From: JBOHER01 sp050701115
GTDB taxonomy: Bacteria > Actinomycetota > Actinomycetes > Mycobacteriales > Pseudonocardiaceae
Direction of reading: 5' to 3'
Length of the DNA: 29,817 nt
Assembly: GCA_050701115.1 (NCBI GenBank)
Contig: JBOHER010000029.1
Location: forward strand, 1 to 29,817
The notes beneath the pieces are model-generated. The model saw only the letters and a list, made by a program, of their open reading frames with translations. It was not told the DNA's origin and ran no database searches. The position numbers were made by a program, and so were the translations under genes. Within the stretch, counting starts at the first letter, position 1. Every line of letters starts with the position of its first letter. Positions 1 through 7,703 of this stretch are shown piece after piece.

Positions 1-977
1 ACCGGCACGGGCTGTCGGCGGGTGGGTCCTCGGGCGGCGCGGCGGCGGCGCTGGCGGCCGGCCTCGTGCCGCTGGCCGAGGGCAGCGACATGGGCGGCTC
101 GCTGCGCAACCCGGCCGCGTTCTGCAACGTCGTCGGTCTGCGGCCGTCCCCAGGGCGGGTGCCCGGCCACCCGAGCCAGGCGCCGTGGGCGACGATGGCG
201 GTGCAGGGGCCGTTGGCGCGCACCGTCGCCGATGTCGCGCTGCTGCTTTCGGTCATCGCCGGTCCCGACCCGCGGAGCCCGATCTCGTTGCGGGATCCCG
301 GATCGACGTTCGCCGCGCCGCTCGACCGTGACCTGACCGGACTGCGGGTGGCGTGGTCACCGGACCTCGGCGGCTCGCTGCCCGTCGACGAGGCGGTCAC
401 GGAGACCCTGCAGCCGCAGGTGAAGGTGTTCGAGGAACTCGGTTGTGTGGTCGGGGAAGCGTGCCCGGATTTCGCCGGGGCGGACGAGGCGTTCCGGATC
501 CTGCGGGCGTGGCAGTTCGAGTTGATGCTCGGTGCCCTGCTGGACTCCGACCGCGATCGGCTCAAACCCAGCCTGGTCTGGAACGTCGAGCAGGGCAGGC
601 GCCTGTCCGGCCGCGACATCGCCCGCGCGGAAACGCTGCGTGCCGCGCTGTTCCACCGGATGCGCGAGTTCTTCGACTCCTACGACGTGCTGCTATTGCC
701 GGTGACTCAGGTCGTGCCGTTCGATGTGGACCTGGAGTACCCGACGGAGGTTGCCGGGGTCGCGCAGGAGACCTACCTGGACTGGATGCGTTCGGCGTAC
801 TTCGTGTCCGCGACCGGGCATCCGGCGCTGTCCGTTCCCGGCGGGTTCACCGGCGATGGGCTGCCGGTCGGCTTGCAGATCGTCGGCCGGCACAACGCGG
901 ACTTCGAGGTGCTCCAGGTGGGGCACGCGTTCGAGCAGGCGACGGGGTTCGGTCTGCACCGGCCGGGTCTGGGGTGA
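1..977 (+). CDS. Amidase signature-family hydrolase, 5'-truncated by the window edge
   Basis: The frame is open from base 3 to the TGA at 975-977, giving about 324 visible residues with no start in the window. The amidase signature is at the very beginning: GGSSGG carries the cis-serine, and GSDMGGSLRNPAAF carries the nucleophilic serine and the oxyanion glycines. The following NVVGLRPSPGRVP matches the conserved stretch after the nucleophile in GatA-like amidases. The catalytic lysine normally lies about 75 residues further upstream, outside the window. Such enzymes hydrolyse a carboxamide to acid and ammonia or amine; the substrate cannot be read from sequence. The next gene, an M20 amidohydrolase, starts 6 bp after this stop, so the two are probably co-transcribed and act on related amides. 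It could be a GatA paralogue, but no gatB or gatC follows, which favours a catabolic amidase. Confidence 0.9.
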   Translation, partial: RHGLSAGGSSGGAAAALAAGLVPLAEGSDMGGSLRNPAAFCNVVGLRPSPGRVPGHPSQAPWATMAVQGPLARTVADVALLLSVIAGPDPRSPISLRDPGSTFAAPLDRDLTGLRVAWSPDLGGSLPVDEAVTETLQPQVKVFEELGCVVGEACPDFAGADEAFRILRAWQFELMLGALLDSDRDRLKPSLVWNVEQGRRLSGRDIARAETLRAALFHRMREFFDSYDVLLLPVTQVVPFDVDLEYPTEVAGVAQETYLDWMRSAYFVSATGHPALSVPGGFTGDGLPVGLQIVGRHNADFEVLQVGHAFEQATGFGLHRPGLG

Positions 978-982
978 GACGG

Positions 983-2326
983 ATGTCGACGAGGGATGCG
1001 CTGAAGGCCAAGGTGGCCGCGGAGATCGACCGGCAGGCCGGACGCATAATCGCGCTGAGCGAGGAGATCATGCGGCATCCGGAGACGGGATTCCGCGAGC
1101 ACGGGACGGCACGACGGGTGTCCGGCCAGTTCCGCGCGATGGGCGTGCCGTTTCGCGAAGGACTCGCGGACACCGGGGTGAAGGCCCGGCTGTCGGGTCG
1201 CGGAGGCCGCCGTACCGTAGCCGTCCTCGGCGAGCTGGACTCGCTGCTGGACTCCGGCCACGTGCTGGCCGACCAGCGGACCGGGGCCGCGCACGCCTGC
1301 GGCCACAACGCCCAGATCGCGTCGATGGTCGGCGCAGGCCTCGGCCTGCAGACGGTCATGGACGAGCTGGACGGTGACGTGGTGCTGTTCGCCGTGCCCG
1401 CCGAGGAGTGCATCGAACTCGACTGGCGGCTGGCGCAGCGCGAAGCGGGAGCCCTGGAGTTCGTGCTCGGCAAGGCGGAGCTCATCCGGCTCGGGGAGTT
1501 CGACGACATCGACGCCGCCGTCATCACCCACACCGCTGGCGGCTCCGACGGTCCACTCGCGACGGTGACCGGCACTGCGAACGGGTCACTGATCAAGCGG
1601 GTGCGCTTCCGAGGCCGCGCCTCGCACGCTGGCGTCGCGCCCTGGGCCGGTGTCAACGCGTTCAAGGCGCTCACCCTGGCGGTCGCCGCTATCGATGCTC
1701 AGCGCGAGACCTTCCGGGAGGACGACCATGTGCGGGTCAGCCATCTGGTCACCAAGAGCGGCGAAGCGGTCAGCGCGATCCCGGCCGACGTGCAGATGGA
1801 GATGATGATCCGCGCCCGCACGGTCGCGGCGATGGACGAGGCGTCGGCGAAGGTCGATCGAGCGCTGCAGGCGGGCGCGCTGGCGGTCGGCGCCGACGTC
1901 GAGATCACCACCGTCGGCGGGTACCTGCCCATGGTTCCGGACGAGCCGCTCGTCGACGTCGTGGACACCAACTGCCGGGCGCTGTTGGGCGAGGGCAAGG
2001 TTGTCCGCGACGGTGGCCACCTGTCCGGCTCCACCGACGTAGGCGACCTCGGACAGATCATGCCAGTGGCCCACCCGATGGCCGCCAGTGGCACCGATGC
2101 GGCGTTCCACTCCTCCGACTACTTCGTCTCCGATCACGTGCTCGCCGCGGTGAACCCGGCGAAGTTCATGGCCATGACCGTCGTGGACCTGCTCTACGAC
2201 GGCGCCGCGGAAACCGAGCGCGTGATCCGGGAGAGCGGACCGAAGGTTTCCCGCGAGGAGTACGTCGCGCTACGGCGCGGCCTGGACGGGACGACGAGCT
2301 TCTCCGGCGCGGCGTTCACCCGCTGA
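983..2326 (+). CDS. M20 family metallopeptidase/amidohydrolase (M20D or AbgB-like)
   Basis: 447 residues. The ATG at 983 lies just after the amidase stop, with purine-rich GGTGAGACGG in front; an upstream in-frame extension exists but would overlap the amidase by hundreds of bases and is rejected. Family motifs are visible: HACGHN at residues 104-109 (metal-ligand region, with Asn in place of the more usual Asp), the glutamate pair at 141-142 (AVPAEE), SHAGVAPW at 214-221 (start of the dimerisation/lid domain) and a C-terminal AFHSSDYF with the last ligand histidine. This layout fits M20D and p-aminobenzoyl-glutamate hydrolase-like enzymes, which cleave N-acyl or N-aroyl amino acid amide bonds using a dinuclear metal site. 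Being cytoplasmic and in an operon with an amidase, it probably finishes breakdown of an amide or acylated amino acid. The substrate is unknown. Confidence 0.9.
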   Translation: MSTRDALKAKVAAEIDRQAGRIIALSEEIMRHPETGFREHGTARRVSGQFRAMGVPFREGLADTGVKARLSGRGGRRTVAVLGELDSLLDSGHVLADQRTGAAHACGHNAQIASMVGAGLGLQTVMDELDGDVVLFAVPAEECIELDWRLAQREAGALEFVLGKAELIRLGEFDDIDAAVITHTAGGSDGPLATVTGTANGSLIKRVRFRGRASHAGVAPWAGVNAFKALTLAVAAIDAQRETFREDDHVRVSHLVTKSGEAVSAIPADVQMEMMIRARTVAAMDEASAKVDRALQAGALAVGADVEITTVGGYLPMVPDEPLVDVVDTNCRALLGEGKVVRDGGHLSGSTDVGDLGQIMPVAHPMAASGTDAAFHSSDYFVSDHVLAAVNPAKFMAMTVVDLLYDGAAETERVIRESGPKVSREEYVALRRGLDGTTSFSGAAFTR

Positions 2327-2390
2327 CCGCCAGCTCGCGCGCCCGCGGGGTTGGAGATGCGCGGTCGAAAGGGGAGGTTACGGGTGCTGC

Positions 2391-2822
2391 TCATGCCGCC
2401 TGTCTTGGTGCCGGGATCAGGATTGCTGTTTCCCGGTCCTGCCGAGCGAGGAAGCTCGCCCGGCAGGACCGGATGATCTGGCGGTTCGCGGCGGAGTTCG
2501 GGAACCGGAGGCAGTGCGGGCAGGTCAAGGAGATGGAGCCGGTCAGCTCGTCCACCGCCACGGTCACTGCGGTGTCGCAGGCGCGGCACCAGCGGTGTCC
2601 GGTGACCCGGATTGCGTGCGAAGGCGAGGACACGCACTGGTAGCTCCACCGGCGGTGCACCGGGCAGGTGGTGCGCTCGTGCGGGGACAGCGCGGCACAC
2701 TCCTCGGCGGCGTCCTCGACGATCAGCTTGGCGGGCAGACTGCCGTCCTGGTCCCGCCCGAACGGGCCAGGGTCGTTCACGACCCGCTTCGGGACTGGGT
2801 ATCGCGGTCGGCTGTCGAACAT
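2391..2822 (-). CDS. Small zinc-ribbon-like protein of unknown function
   Basis: 143 residues from the ATG at 2822 (MFDSRPRYPVPK...). The frame stays open further upstream, but those residues look non-coding, so this methionine was preferred; no clear Shine-Dalgarno sequence supports either start. Two CxxC knuckles are visible, CRAC at 79-82 and CPHC at 101-104, with further cysteines at 53 and 63 (CPVHRRWSYQC), a pattern expected of a structural zinc ribbon. There is no signal peptide or membrane segment. It lies downstream of and on the same strand as the DUF222/HNH gene, about 166 bp away, so the two could be linked. I do not recognise the family. A strong inverted repeat (2433-2472) overlaps the 3' end of the frame, so the last 20 or so codons might be non-native. 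Confidence 0.6.
   Translation of the reverse strand: MFDSRPRYPVPKRVVNDPGPFGRDQDGSLPAKLIVEDAAEECAALSPHERTTCPVHRRWSYQCVSSPSHAIRVTGHRWCRACDTAVTVAVDELTGSISLTCPHCLRFPNSAANRQIIRSCRASFLARQDRETAILIPAPRQAA
2433..2472. repeat. Long perfect inverted repeat (stem-loop)
   Basis: CCGGTCCTGCCG (2433-2444) is perfectly matched by CGGCAGGACCGG (2461-2472). Inside it a second stem, GCGAG/CTCGC, closes a GAAG loop at 2451-2454, with one A/C mismatch between the two stems. The structure falls in the last codons of the minus-strand zinc-ribbon gene. No T-run follows on either strand. It could be a two-way terminator between the converging M20 and zinc-ribbon genes, or an end of a small mobile element. Confidence 0.6.
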
Positions 2823-2862
2823 GCCATCAGTTTCGGCCACCCAGGAGGTTTTCGAATCCGGG

Positions 2863-2884
2863 TAGGTACGTATCTCTCTACCTA
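2863..2884. promoter_or_regulatory. Inverted repeat upstream of the zinc-ribbon gene, possible operator
   Basis: TAGGTA (2863-2868) and TACCTA (2879-2884) are perfect inverted 6-mers separated by 10 bp, about 40 bp upstream of the minus-strand start at 2822. The spacing of about one and a half helical turns and the promoter-proximal position would suit a dimeric repressor or a -10/-35 region. No regulator gene nearby identifies it. Confidence 0.3.
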
Positions 2885-2988
2885 TTCCGAGGTGGGGCAT
2901 CGAAGAGTGATGTTGTACGTGGCCCGGACTCATGTCACCGGACGCCACGGTGCGGGATGGCGTTTTGGCGAGACCTCATCGGCAACGC

Positions 2989-4389
2989 TTAGGGGCTTCT
3001 AGGCTGCGGCGCGGGGAGCCGGGTTCCGCTGGCCGGGTCGGGGCTCGCAGGCATGCCGGGGAGCCAGAGCGCTGGTGGTTTGTCCTGTGTGGACGGTGTG
3101 CGGGGTTGGATGACGGGGTCGCGGGTCTTCGTGTAGACGCGGCCGGCCGGTGTGGTCATCGTGCCGGTTCCGGTGGCGGGTTCGTAGTCGAGTGTCCAGC
3201 CGGGCTGGTCCTTGAGGTAGTGATCACGTTCGCATTTGGGGCCGAGGTTGTGCTCGGCGGTGGGGCCGTGTTTGTGCCAGTCGGTGAGATGGTCCTGGTC
3301 GCAGTGCCGGGCAGTGCGGTGGCAGCCGGGGGTGGTGCATTCGCGGTCGCGGACGGCGATGAATTCGCGGAGGGCCTTGCTGGGTTTCCGGCGGGTGCGG
3401 CCCAGTTCCTTGACCGTGCCGGTGGCGGGGTCGGTGATGACCTTGCGAATCATGCTGCGCTCGTTGGCGAGGATCTCCCGGCCGATCGCGGCGGGGAGGG
3501 GTCCGTAGCCGTCCAAGACGCAGCCCTGGTCGGACATGGTCAGGGCGGTGTCGACCGGCATGTGCACGTAGACCATGGCGGCGGCCTTGGGGGGTGTGAT
3601 GCCGGGGTCGTTGCCCAGCAGCAGGTCGGCGTAGATGTCGGCGCGCAGCTGGTCGAGGTTGCGTTCGTCTCCTGCGTTGCGCCGCTTGCGGGCCATGGCG
3701 TCGATGCGGGCGTAGGCCGAGACCGCGACCTCGGCCGGCAGGTCCGCCAACAGGGTCGAGATGCCGTTCTCGCCGTGGATCAACTCGACCTTGCGGTCGG
3801 CGCGGGCCTGGCGGGCGCGGGCCGCCTGCCCGTCGGGGTCGACCTTCTCCACCAGGCGGCGCACCGCGCGCAGCAGGTTGGTGGGGTCGGTGCAGCCCAG
3901 CCGACCGGCAGCGATCTTGCCGCACAGCTGGGCGTCGACCTGGGCGACCTGCTCCTCGGGCAGCATCGCGGCCGCTTGGGCGATCCGGCCCGCGACATGG
4001 CCTTCGATCTCACCGGCGTCCAGCAACGCCAATACCCTCGGCATGCGCCGGGTCAGCGCCTTGGCCCGCTCGAGGCGCTCACCCGCGGTGTGCCGGGAGA
4101 CCCGCAGCTCCGGGGCGGCCTCCTCGGCGACATACCGGCTGCCCTCGCGCAACTGGTCCAGCCGCGCCAGCGCGCGGGCCTCCAATGCGTCGGCCGCCGC
4201 CCGCAGCCGCCGCGCCGCGGCCAGCGCGTCCAGAGCTCGCTGGTCGGGGAACGCCGCGATCAGGTCCGGGGAGAACCCGAGCCAGAACCGATCGTCGAAC
4301 GACCGTTCCGCCGCCGGGTCGCGCACGACGGTGTCCGCCGGGACGTAGAGGAATCCCGCCGGGCTGCTCTTGGCCAGGAACACGGTCAC
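2989..4389 (-). CDS. DUF222 and HNH endonuclease domain protein (13E12 repeat family)
   Basis: 466 residues from a GTG at 4389, preceded on the minus strand by GCAGGTG as ribosome binding site. Residues 1 to about 330 form the mostly helical, Ala/Arg-rich DUF222 region. The C-terminal HNH nuclease domain is clear: CTTPGC at 351-356, DQDHLTDW with His367, Asn381, and Cys386 with His390 (CERDH) make the beta-beta-alpha-metal site with a zinc knuckle. The tail after residue 400 is proline-rich. In mycobacteria this family is multi-copy (REP13E12) and several members are under LexA control; a perfect SOS box lies 13 bp upstream of this start, so expression is probably DNA-damage-inducible. All key HNH residues are present, so it is likely an active nuclease. 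Its biological role is unknown; recombination, mobile-element or defence functions are possible. Confidence 0.93.
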   Translation of the reverse strand: MTVFLAKSSPAGFLYVPADTVVRDPAAERSFDDRFWLGFSPDLIAAFPDQRALDALAAARRLRAAADALEARALARLDQLREGSRYVAEEAAPELRVSRHTAGERLERAKALTRRMPRVLALLDAGEIEGHVAGRIAQAAAMLPEEQVAQVDAQLCGKIAAGRLGCTDPTNLLRAVRRLVEKVDPDGQAARARQARADRKVELIHGENGISTLLADLPAEVAVSAYARIDAMARKRRNAGDERNLDQLRADIYADLLLGNDPGITPPKAAAMVYVHMPVDTALTMSDQGCVLDGYGPLPAAIGREILANERSMIRKVITDPATGTVKELGRTRRKPSKALREFIAVRDRECTTPGCHRTARHCDQDHLTDWHKHGPTAEHNLGPKCERDHYLKDQPGWTLDYEPATGTGTMTTPAGRVYTKTRDPVIQPRTPSTQDKPPALWLPGMPASPDPASGTRLPAPQPRSP

Positions 4390-4402
4390 CTGCCCAGACT
4401 AC

Positions 4403-4418
4403 TCGAACATGCGTTCGA
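4403..4418 (-). promoter_or_regulatory. SOS box (LexA operator), perfect consensus
   Basis: The 16-bp palindrome TCGAACATGCGTTCGA matches the actinobacterial/mycobacterial LexA consensus TCGAAC(N4)GTTCGA at every defined position. It sits 13 bp upstream of the GTG of the HNH gene, where bound LexA would block transcription or initiation. I saw no other full match in the window. Confidence 0.85.
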
Positions 4419-4572
4419 GAGGGTGGCGACACGCCGAGCGTGCGGCCGCCTTTGCGTTCGGCCCGACCTGGGCGCACACAACGCCGAAGTGCTCGGTGGC
4501 CTGCTCGGACTCGGATGAGAAAGGCTGGCCACCGGCGCCGAGAGTCTGGGCGATGGTTCGGCCCGACCGGGT

Positions 4573-5352
4573 TTACGGACGACGCGCGACCGTGGTCTCC
4601 CACATCTGCCGGAACCACACCCCGCCTGCCTCGATGTGCGGTCGCATCCCGGTTGGATCACCGCCGTCGAGTTCGGCCATGAGCCGCGAACGGACCTGCT
4701 CAGCTCTTCGTTCCGGTGTCGCCGACTGTTCCAGCCACGGATCGAGTGGCCGGTCGATGGGCTTCTGTTCGACCTGCAGTACCTGACATTCCCGTTCCGC
4801 GAGCCATGTCGACACGTTGCCGGGCATGGGCATCGACACGTGGGAGTCGTCGCGGAGGCGCTCTATCTCGTCCTGGGTTTGGGCCATGGCCTGGTCGGTG
4901 CTCGACACCAGGTCCTTGACCACGATTCGGCCGCCGCCGGCGGTGACTCGCACGATCTCGTCGAGGACCGGCCCCGGATCCTCGAAGTGGTGCAGCGAGA
5001 AACGGGTCAACACCAGTGAGAACGAGCGGTCCGGGAAGGGCAGCGAACGTGCATCCCCGTGTACGAACCGCACGTTGCCGTGACCTTCCGCGGCGGCCGC
5101 GTCGCGACCGGCATCGACCATCGCCCCGGTGACGTCGACTACGGTCATCGACTCGACGTACTGCGCAAGTGCCCGAGCGACCAGGCCCGTTCCCCCGGCG
5201 ACATCCAGGGACTGGTCCTGTGCTGCGGGTGCCGCCAGTTCGACCAGCCATGACAGGCCCGATGTGAATGCGACATTGAGGTCGGCGCGTTCGACTGTGC
5301 GGGCCTGCTCGGTGAACGAGGCTTCGATCCGCTCCTCATGTGTCGCTGCCAT
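4573..5352 (-). CDS. Class I SAM-dependent methyltransferase, UbiE-like
   Basis: 259 residues from the ATG at 5352; a GTG directly in front (5355) is an alternative, and GTAGGTAGG on the minus strand serves as ribosome binding site for either. Motif I is LDVAGGTG at residues 49-56, the acidic loop is VVDVTGAMV near 72-80, and ARSLPFPDRSFSLVLTRFSL followed by HHFEDP covers motifs II and III of the Methyltransf_11 type. These bind S-adenosylmethionine; the acceptor is unknown. The gene lies between the SOS-controlled HNH gene and the RpiR regulator, all on the minus strand but with gaps of 140-180 bp, so no operon is proven. The C-terminal 90 residues (basic, glutamate-rich) carry no motif I recognise. 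Confidence 0.88.
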   Translation of the reverse strand: MAATHEERIEASFTEQARTVERADLNVAFTSGLSWLVELAAPAAQDQSLDVAGGTGLVARALAQYVESMTVVDVTGAMVDAGRDAAAAEGHGNVRFVHGDARSLPFPDRSFSLVLTRFSLHHFEDPGPVLDEIVRVTAGGGRIVVKDLVSSTDQAMAQTQDEIERLRDDSHVSMPMPGNVSTWLAERECQVLQVEQKPIDRPLDPWLEQSATPERRAEQVRSRLMAELDGGDPTGMRPHIEAGGVWFRQMWETTVARRP

Positions 5353-5493
5353 CACCTCAACCTACCTACGAAGAAATCCTGACGTACTACGGCACAAGAT
5401 AGCTTCGCGCCAGTTCCAGAAGCGTGATCACGTTCGAGCGGACCCTGATGGTGTATCGGCTTCATGCCTGACTGAAACATGGTCGGTGCGACG

Positions 5494-6429
5494 CTAGCTC
5501 CGCTCCCTCGGCCGTGTCGCGCCGAGCCGCGCACGCAGCCGCGTCAACAGCTCGGAGGCGTGCACGGCGCGCTGCTCATCGGTGGCGGCGACAGCCAGGA
5601 TGAGGGCATCGGCGAGGGTCTCGGCCGGAAGTGCCTCATTCGTGATGCCGGTCGGGGTGTGCGGGGCGGTGAGCACCGCGTCGACTCGGTCGGCGTGTCG
5701 GTCACCGAGCGGCCGGTCGGCGACCAGCACCGTTCGGGCCCCGAGACTCGCGGCGTGGATGAGCAGCACTTCGCCGTCGTGCAGCAACCGCAGTGGGGCG
5801 AACACCACGACCGCGTCCCGCTCGTCCAGGGAGAGCAGTTCGTCGGCGAGCGGGAAGCCGGTCGAGCCGACGAAGCGCGCCGGGTGCCCGATCCGGTTCA
5901 GCTTGAGAACCAGGTGCCGGGCCCCGAGTTCCGACGCACCCACACCGTAGGCCATCACTTCGCGGGCCGCGGCGAGGATGCCGACCGCGCGCTCGAACGA
6001 CGCGCCGTCGAACGCCGCCCTGGTCTGCTCGATCCGCTCGACGGCTTCCCGGCACACCCGCTCGAACAGCGTGTCGTGGTTGCCGCCTGCCTCGGTGATG
6101 CGTTGCCGCAGCCGCTCGCCGGGCGCCACCGAGCGGGCGAAGGCGAGGCCGACGTCGCGCTTGAGGTCGGCCAGGCCCGAGTAGCCCAGCCGCTTGGCGG
6201 TGCGGACGACGGTGGCATCGGAGGTGCCTGCCAGCTGACCCAGTGACTGCGCCGTGGCGAAGACCAGTGTCTCGGGAGCGCACCCGACGAGAAACTCCGC
6301 GAGGTTCTTCTCGGCGGGCGCCAGATCGTTCCAGTGCTGGCGGACGCGATCAGCGAGCTGGTCAGGGGTCTGGTCGGCACCGCGAGCGGAAAAGTCTTCC
6401 GGAGGCCTTGACGAATCTGTAGTAGTCAT
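5494..6429 (-). CDS. RpiR-family transcriptional regulator (HTH plus SIS domain)
   Basis: 311 residues from the ATG at 6429; an in-frame extension to 6519 would cross the divergent promoter and is rejected. Residues 22-98 are the RpiR winged/helix-turn-helix part, with the recognition region LGQLAGTSDATVVRTAKRLG. From about residue 145 the SIS sugar-isomerase fold follows (MAYGVGASELGARHLVLKLN and later VVVFAPLRLLHD), which in this family senses a phosphosugar or related metabolite. The gene is divergent from the C45/oligopeptide transporter operon, and its start codon lies inside a 20-bp tandem repeat, so it very probably regulates both itself and the operon. Because the SIS domain normally binds sugar phosphates, a sugar-containing ligand such as a muropeptide-derived or amino-sugar compound is conceivable, but this is inference only. 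Confidence 0.93.
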   Translation of the reverse strand: MTTTDSSRPPEDFSARGADQTPDQLADRVRQHWNDLAPAEKNLAEFLVGCAPETLVFATAQSLGQLAGTSDATVVRTAKRLGYSGLADLKRDVGLAFARSVAPGERLRQRITEAGGNHDTLFERVCREAVERIEQTRAAFDGASFERAVGILAAAREVMAYGVGASELGARHLVLKLNRIGHPARFVGSTGFPLADELLSLDERDAVVVFAPLRLLHDGEVLLIHAASLGARTVLVADRPLGDRHADRVDAVLTAPHTPTGITNEALPAETLADALILAVAATDEQRAVHASELLTRLRARLGATRPRERS

Positions 6430-6456
6430 TACGATCCTGTAGTAGTCAATACGAGC
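6417..6456. promoter_or_regulatory. Tandem 20-bp direct repeat, candidate RpiR operator
   Basis: Two adjacent copies, CTGTAGTAGTCATTACGATC (6417-6436) and CTGTAGTAGTCAATACGAGC (6437-6456), agree at 18 of 20 positions. The exact 20-bp period (two helical turns) would put two protein dimers on the same DNA face. The first copy covers the regulator start codon (6427-6429) and both lie in the promoter region of the divergent operon. The minus strand reads TTGACT in the second copy, resembling a -35 box for the regulator gene. Confidence 0.6.
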
Positions 6457-6517
6457 AAGCGGCACAAGGTCGTAGTGAATGCTACCGCTACTGGCGGGGC
6501 ACGGTGTCAGGAGAGTC

Positions 6518-7660
6518 ATGGATCCGCTGAGTTTCCCGGTCGTTGAGGTGTCCGGCGGCCCCCGAGAGCGTGGCCGTACTTACGGCGAGGTCGCGCGGCC
6601 GCTGATCGAGCAGGCGATCGGTTTCTACGAGCAGGCGTTCGGCCATCAGGCCGGGCTGACCTGGACCCAGGTCACCGACATCGCCCAGGGTTGGCTGCCG
6701 CACTGCGAGAGCTTCGCGCCCGACCTGGTCGAGGAAATGGCCGGGGTGGCCGAGGGCTCCGGCCGGTCGCTGGCCGACATCCTCGCGCTCAACGCGCGCG
6801 GTGAGATCATCTACGACCGTACGTTCCACACGATGGGTGCGGCGCAAGAGGATCACCCGATCGAGGGCTGCACGTCGTTCGCCCTGCTCGGCGAGGCGAC
6901 CGCGGACGGGCACGTCTATTGCGGACAGAACTGGGACTGGCGTGACGGCGTGCGTCCGACCGTGATGGTGCTGCGCATCGTGCAGCCGCCGCGGCCCACC
7001 GTGCTGATGCATGTCGAGGCAGGGCAGATCGGCAGGCAGGGCGCCAACTCCGCAGGTCTCGCGCTCAACGCCAACGGGCTCGGTGGGCGCTTCGACGACT
7101 CCGTTGGCGTCCCGCAGACGTTGATCCGGCGCCGTGTCCTGGACAGCCCCTCGCTGTGCGATGCGCTGCGGGTGTTGACGCGAACCCAGCAGCACATCGC
7201 CAGCAACGCCTTGATCACGCACCGCGACGGCATCGCTATTGACATGGAGACCACTCCGGGCGCGCACGGCTGGATGTACCCCACCGACGGGCTGCTCGTG
7301 CACGGCAACCACTACCAGGCCTTCATCCCGCCGCAACTGGCTGCCACCCATCGCCCGAGCCCGGTCGACTCGCTCTACCGCGTTCCGCGCGCCGAGCAGG
7401 GACTGGCGCGATGCCGCGAGGCAGCCGACACCAGCGGCGTGCGCAAGCAGGTGCGCGAAGCGATGTCCGACCACGTCGGCTACCCCGAATCCGTCTGCAC
7501 CCACCCCGATCACGACATGCCCTCGGTAATGCGCTGGTCGACCCTGCTGTCCAGCTGCGTCGACCTGACCACCGGGGATTACCTGATCACTTCGGGCCAG
7601 CCCTGTCGGGCCGACTACGAACTGCTGCCATGGAATCTCTATGACGGTCCCGGCGCCTGA
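6518..7660 (+). CDS. C45 family Ntn-hydrolase, penicillin acyltransferase-like
   Basis: 380 residues from the ATG at 6518, which follows the ribosome binding site CAGGAGAG. The frame opens 39 bp earlier but that start has no binding site. The hallmark is EGCTSF: cleavage between Gly117 and Cys118 would free the catalytic N-terminal cysteine, as at Gly102-Cys103 of Penicillium isopenicillin N acyltransferase. CGQNWDW (about 145-151) and the NANGLGGR region are also typical of the C45/AAT family, and HGNHY lies in the C-terminal half. There is no signal peptide, so it acts in the cytoplasm, on what the ABC transporter encoded directly downstream brings in. Bacterial members are usually annotated as acyltransferases, but most have no known substrate; hydrolysis of N-acyl amino acids, peptides or beta-lactam side chains is possible. 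First gene of the operon, controlled from the RpiR divergent region. Confidence 0.92.
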   Translation: MDPLSFPVVEVSGGPRERGRTYGEVARPLIEQAIGFYEQAFGHQAGLTWTQVTDIAQGWLPHCESFAPDLVEEMAGVAEGSGRSLADILALNARGEIIYDRTFHTMGAAQEDHPIEGCTSFALLGEATADGHVYCGQNWDWRDGVRPTVMVLRIVQPPRPTVLMHVEAGQIGRQGANSAGLALNANGLGGRFDDSVGVPQTLIRRRVLDSPSLCDALRVLTRTQQHIASNALITHRDGIAIDMETTPGAHGWMYPTDGLLVHGNHYQAFIPPQLAATHRPSPVDSLYRVPRAEQGLARCREAADTSGVRKQVREAMSDHVGYPESVCTHPDHDMPSVMRWSTLLSSCVDLTTGDYLITSGQPCRADYELLPWNLYDGPGA

Positions 7661-7703
7661 CACAAACGATGACCACAACCGAACCTGGAAAGAGGAGAAG
7701 ACG

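Noticed and set aside
353..982. Longer start for the M20 hydrolase at 353
   Set aside because: It would overlap the amidase by more than 600 bp in another frame; the ATG at 983 directly after the amidase stop is the natural start.
2932..4518. A 528-codon plus-strand frame opposite the HNH gene
   Set aside because: The minus strand has complete DUF222 and HNH motifs with a binding site and SOS box; the plus-strand product is a low-complexity Gly/Val/Asp shadow.
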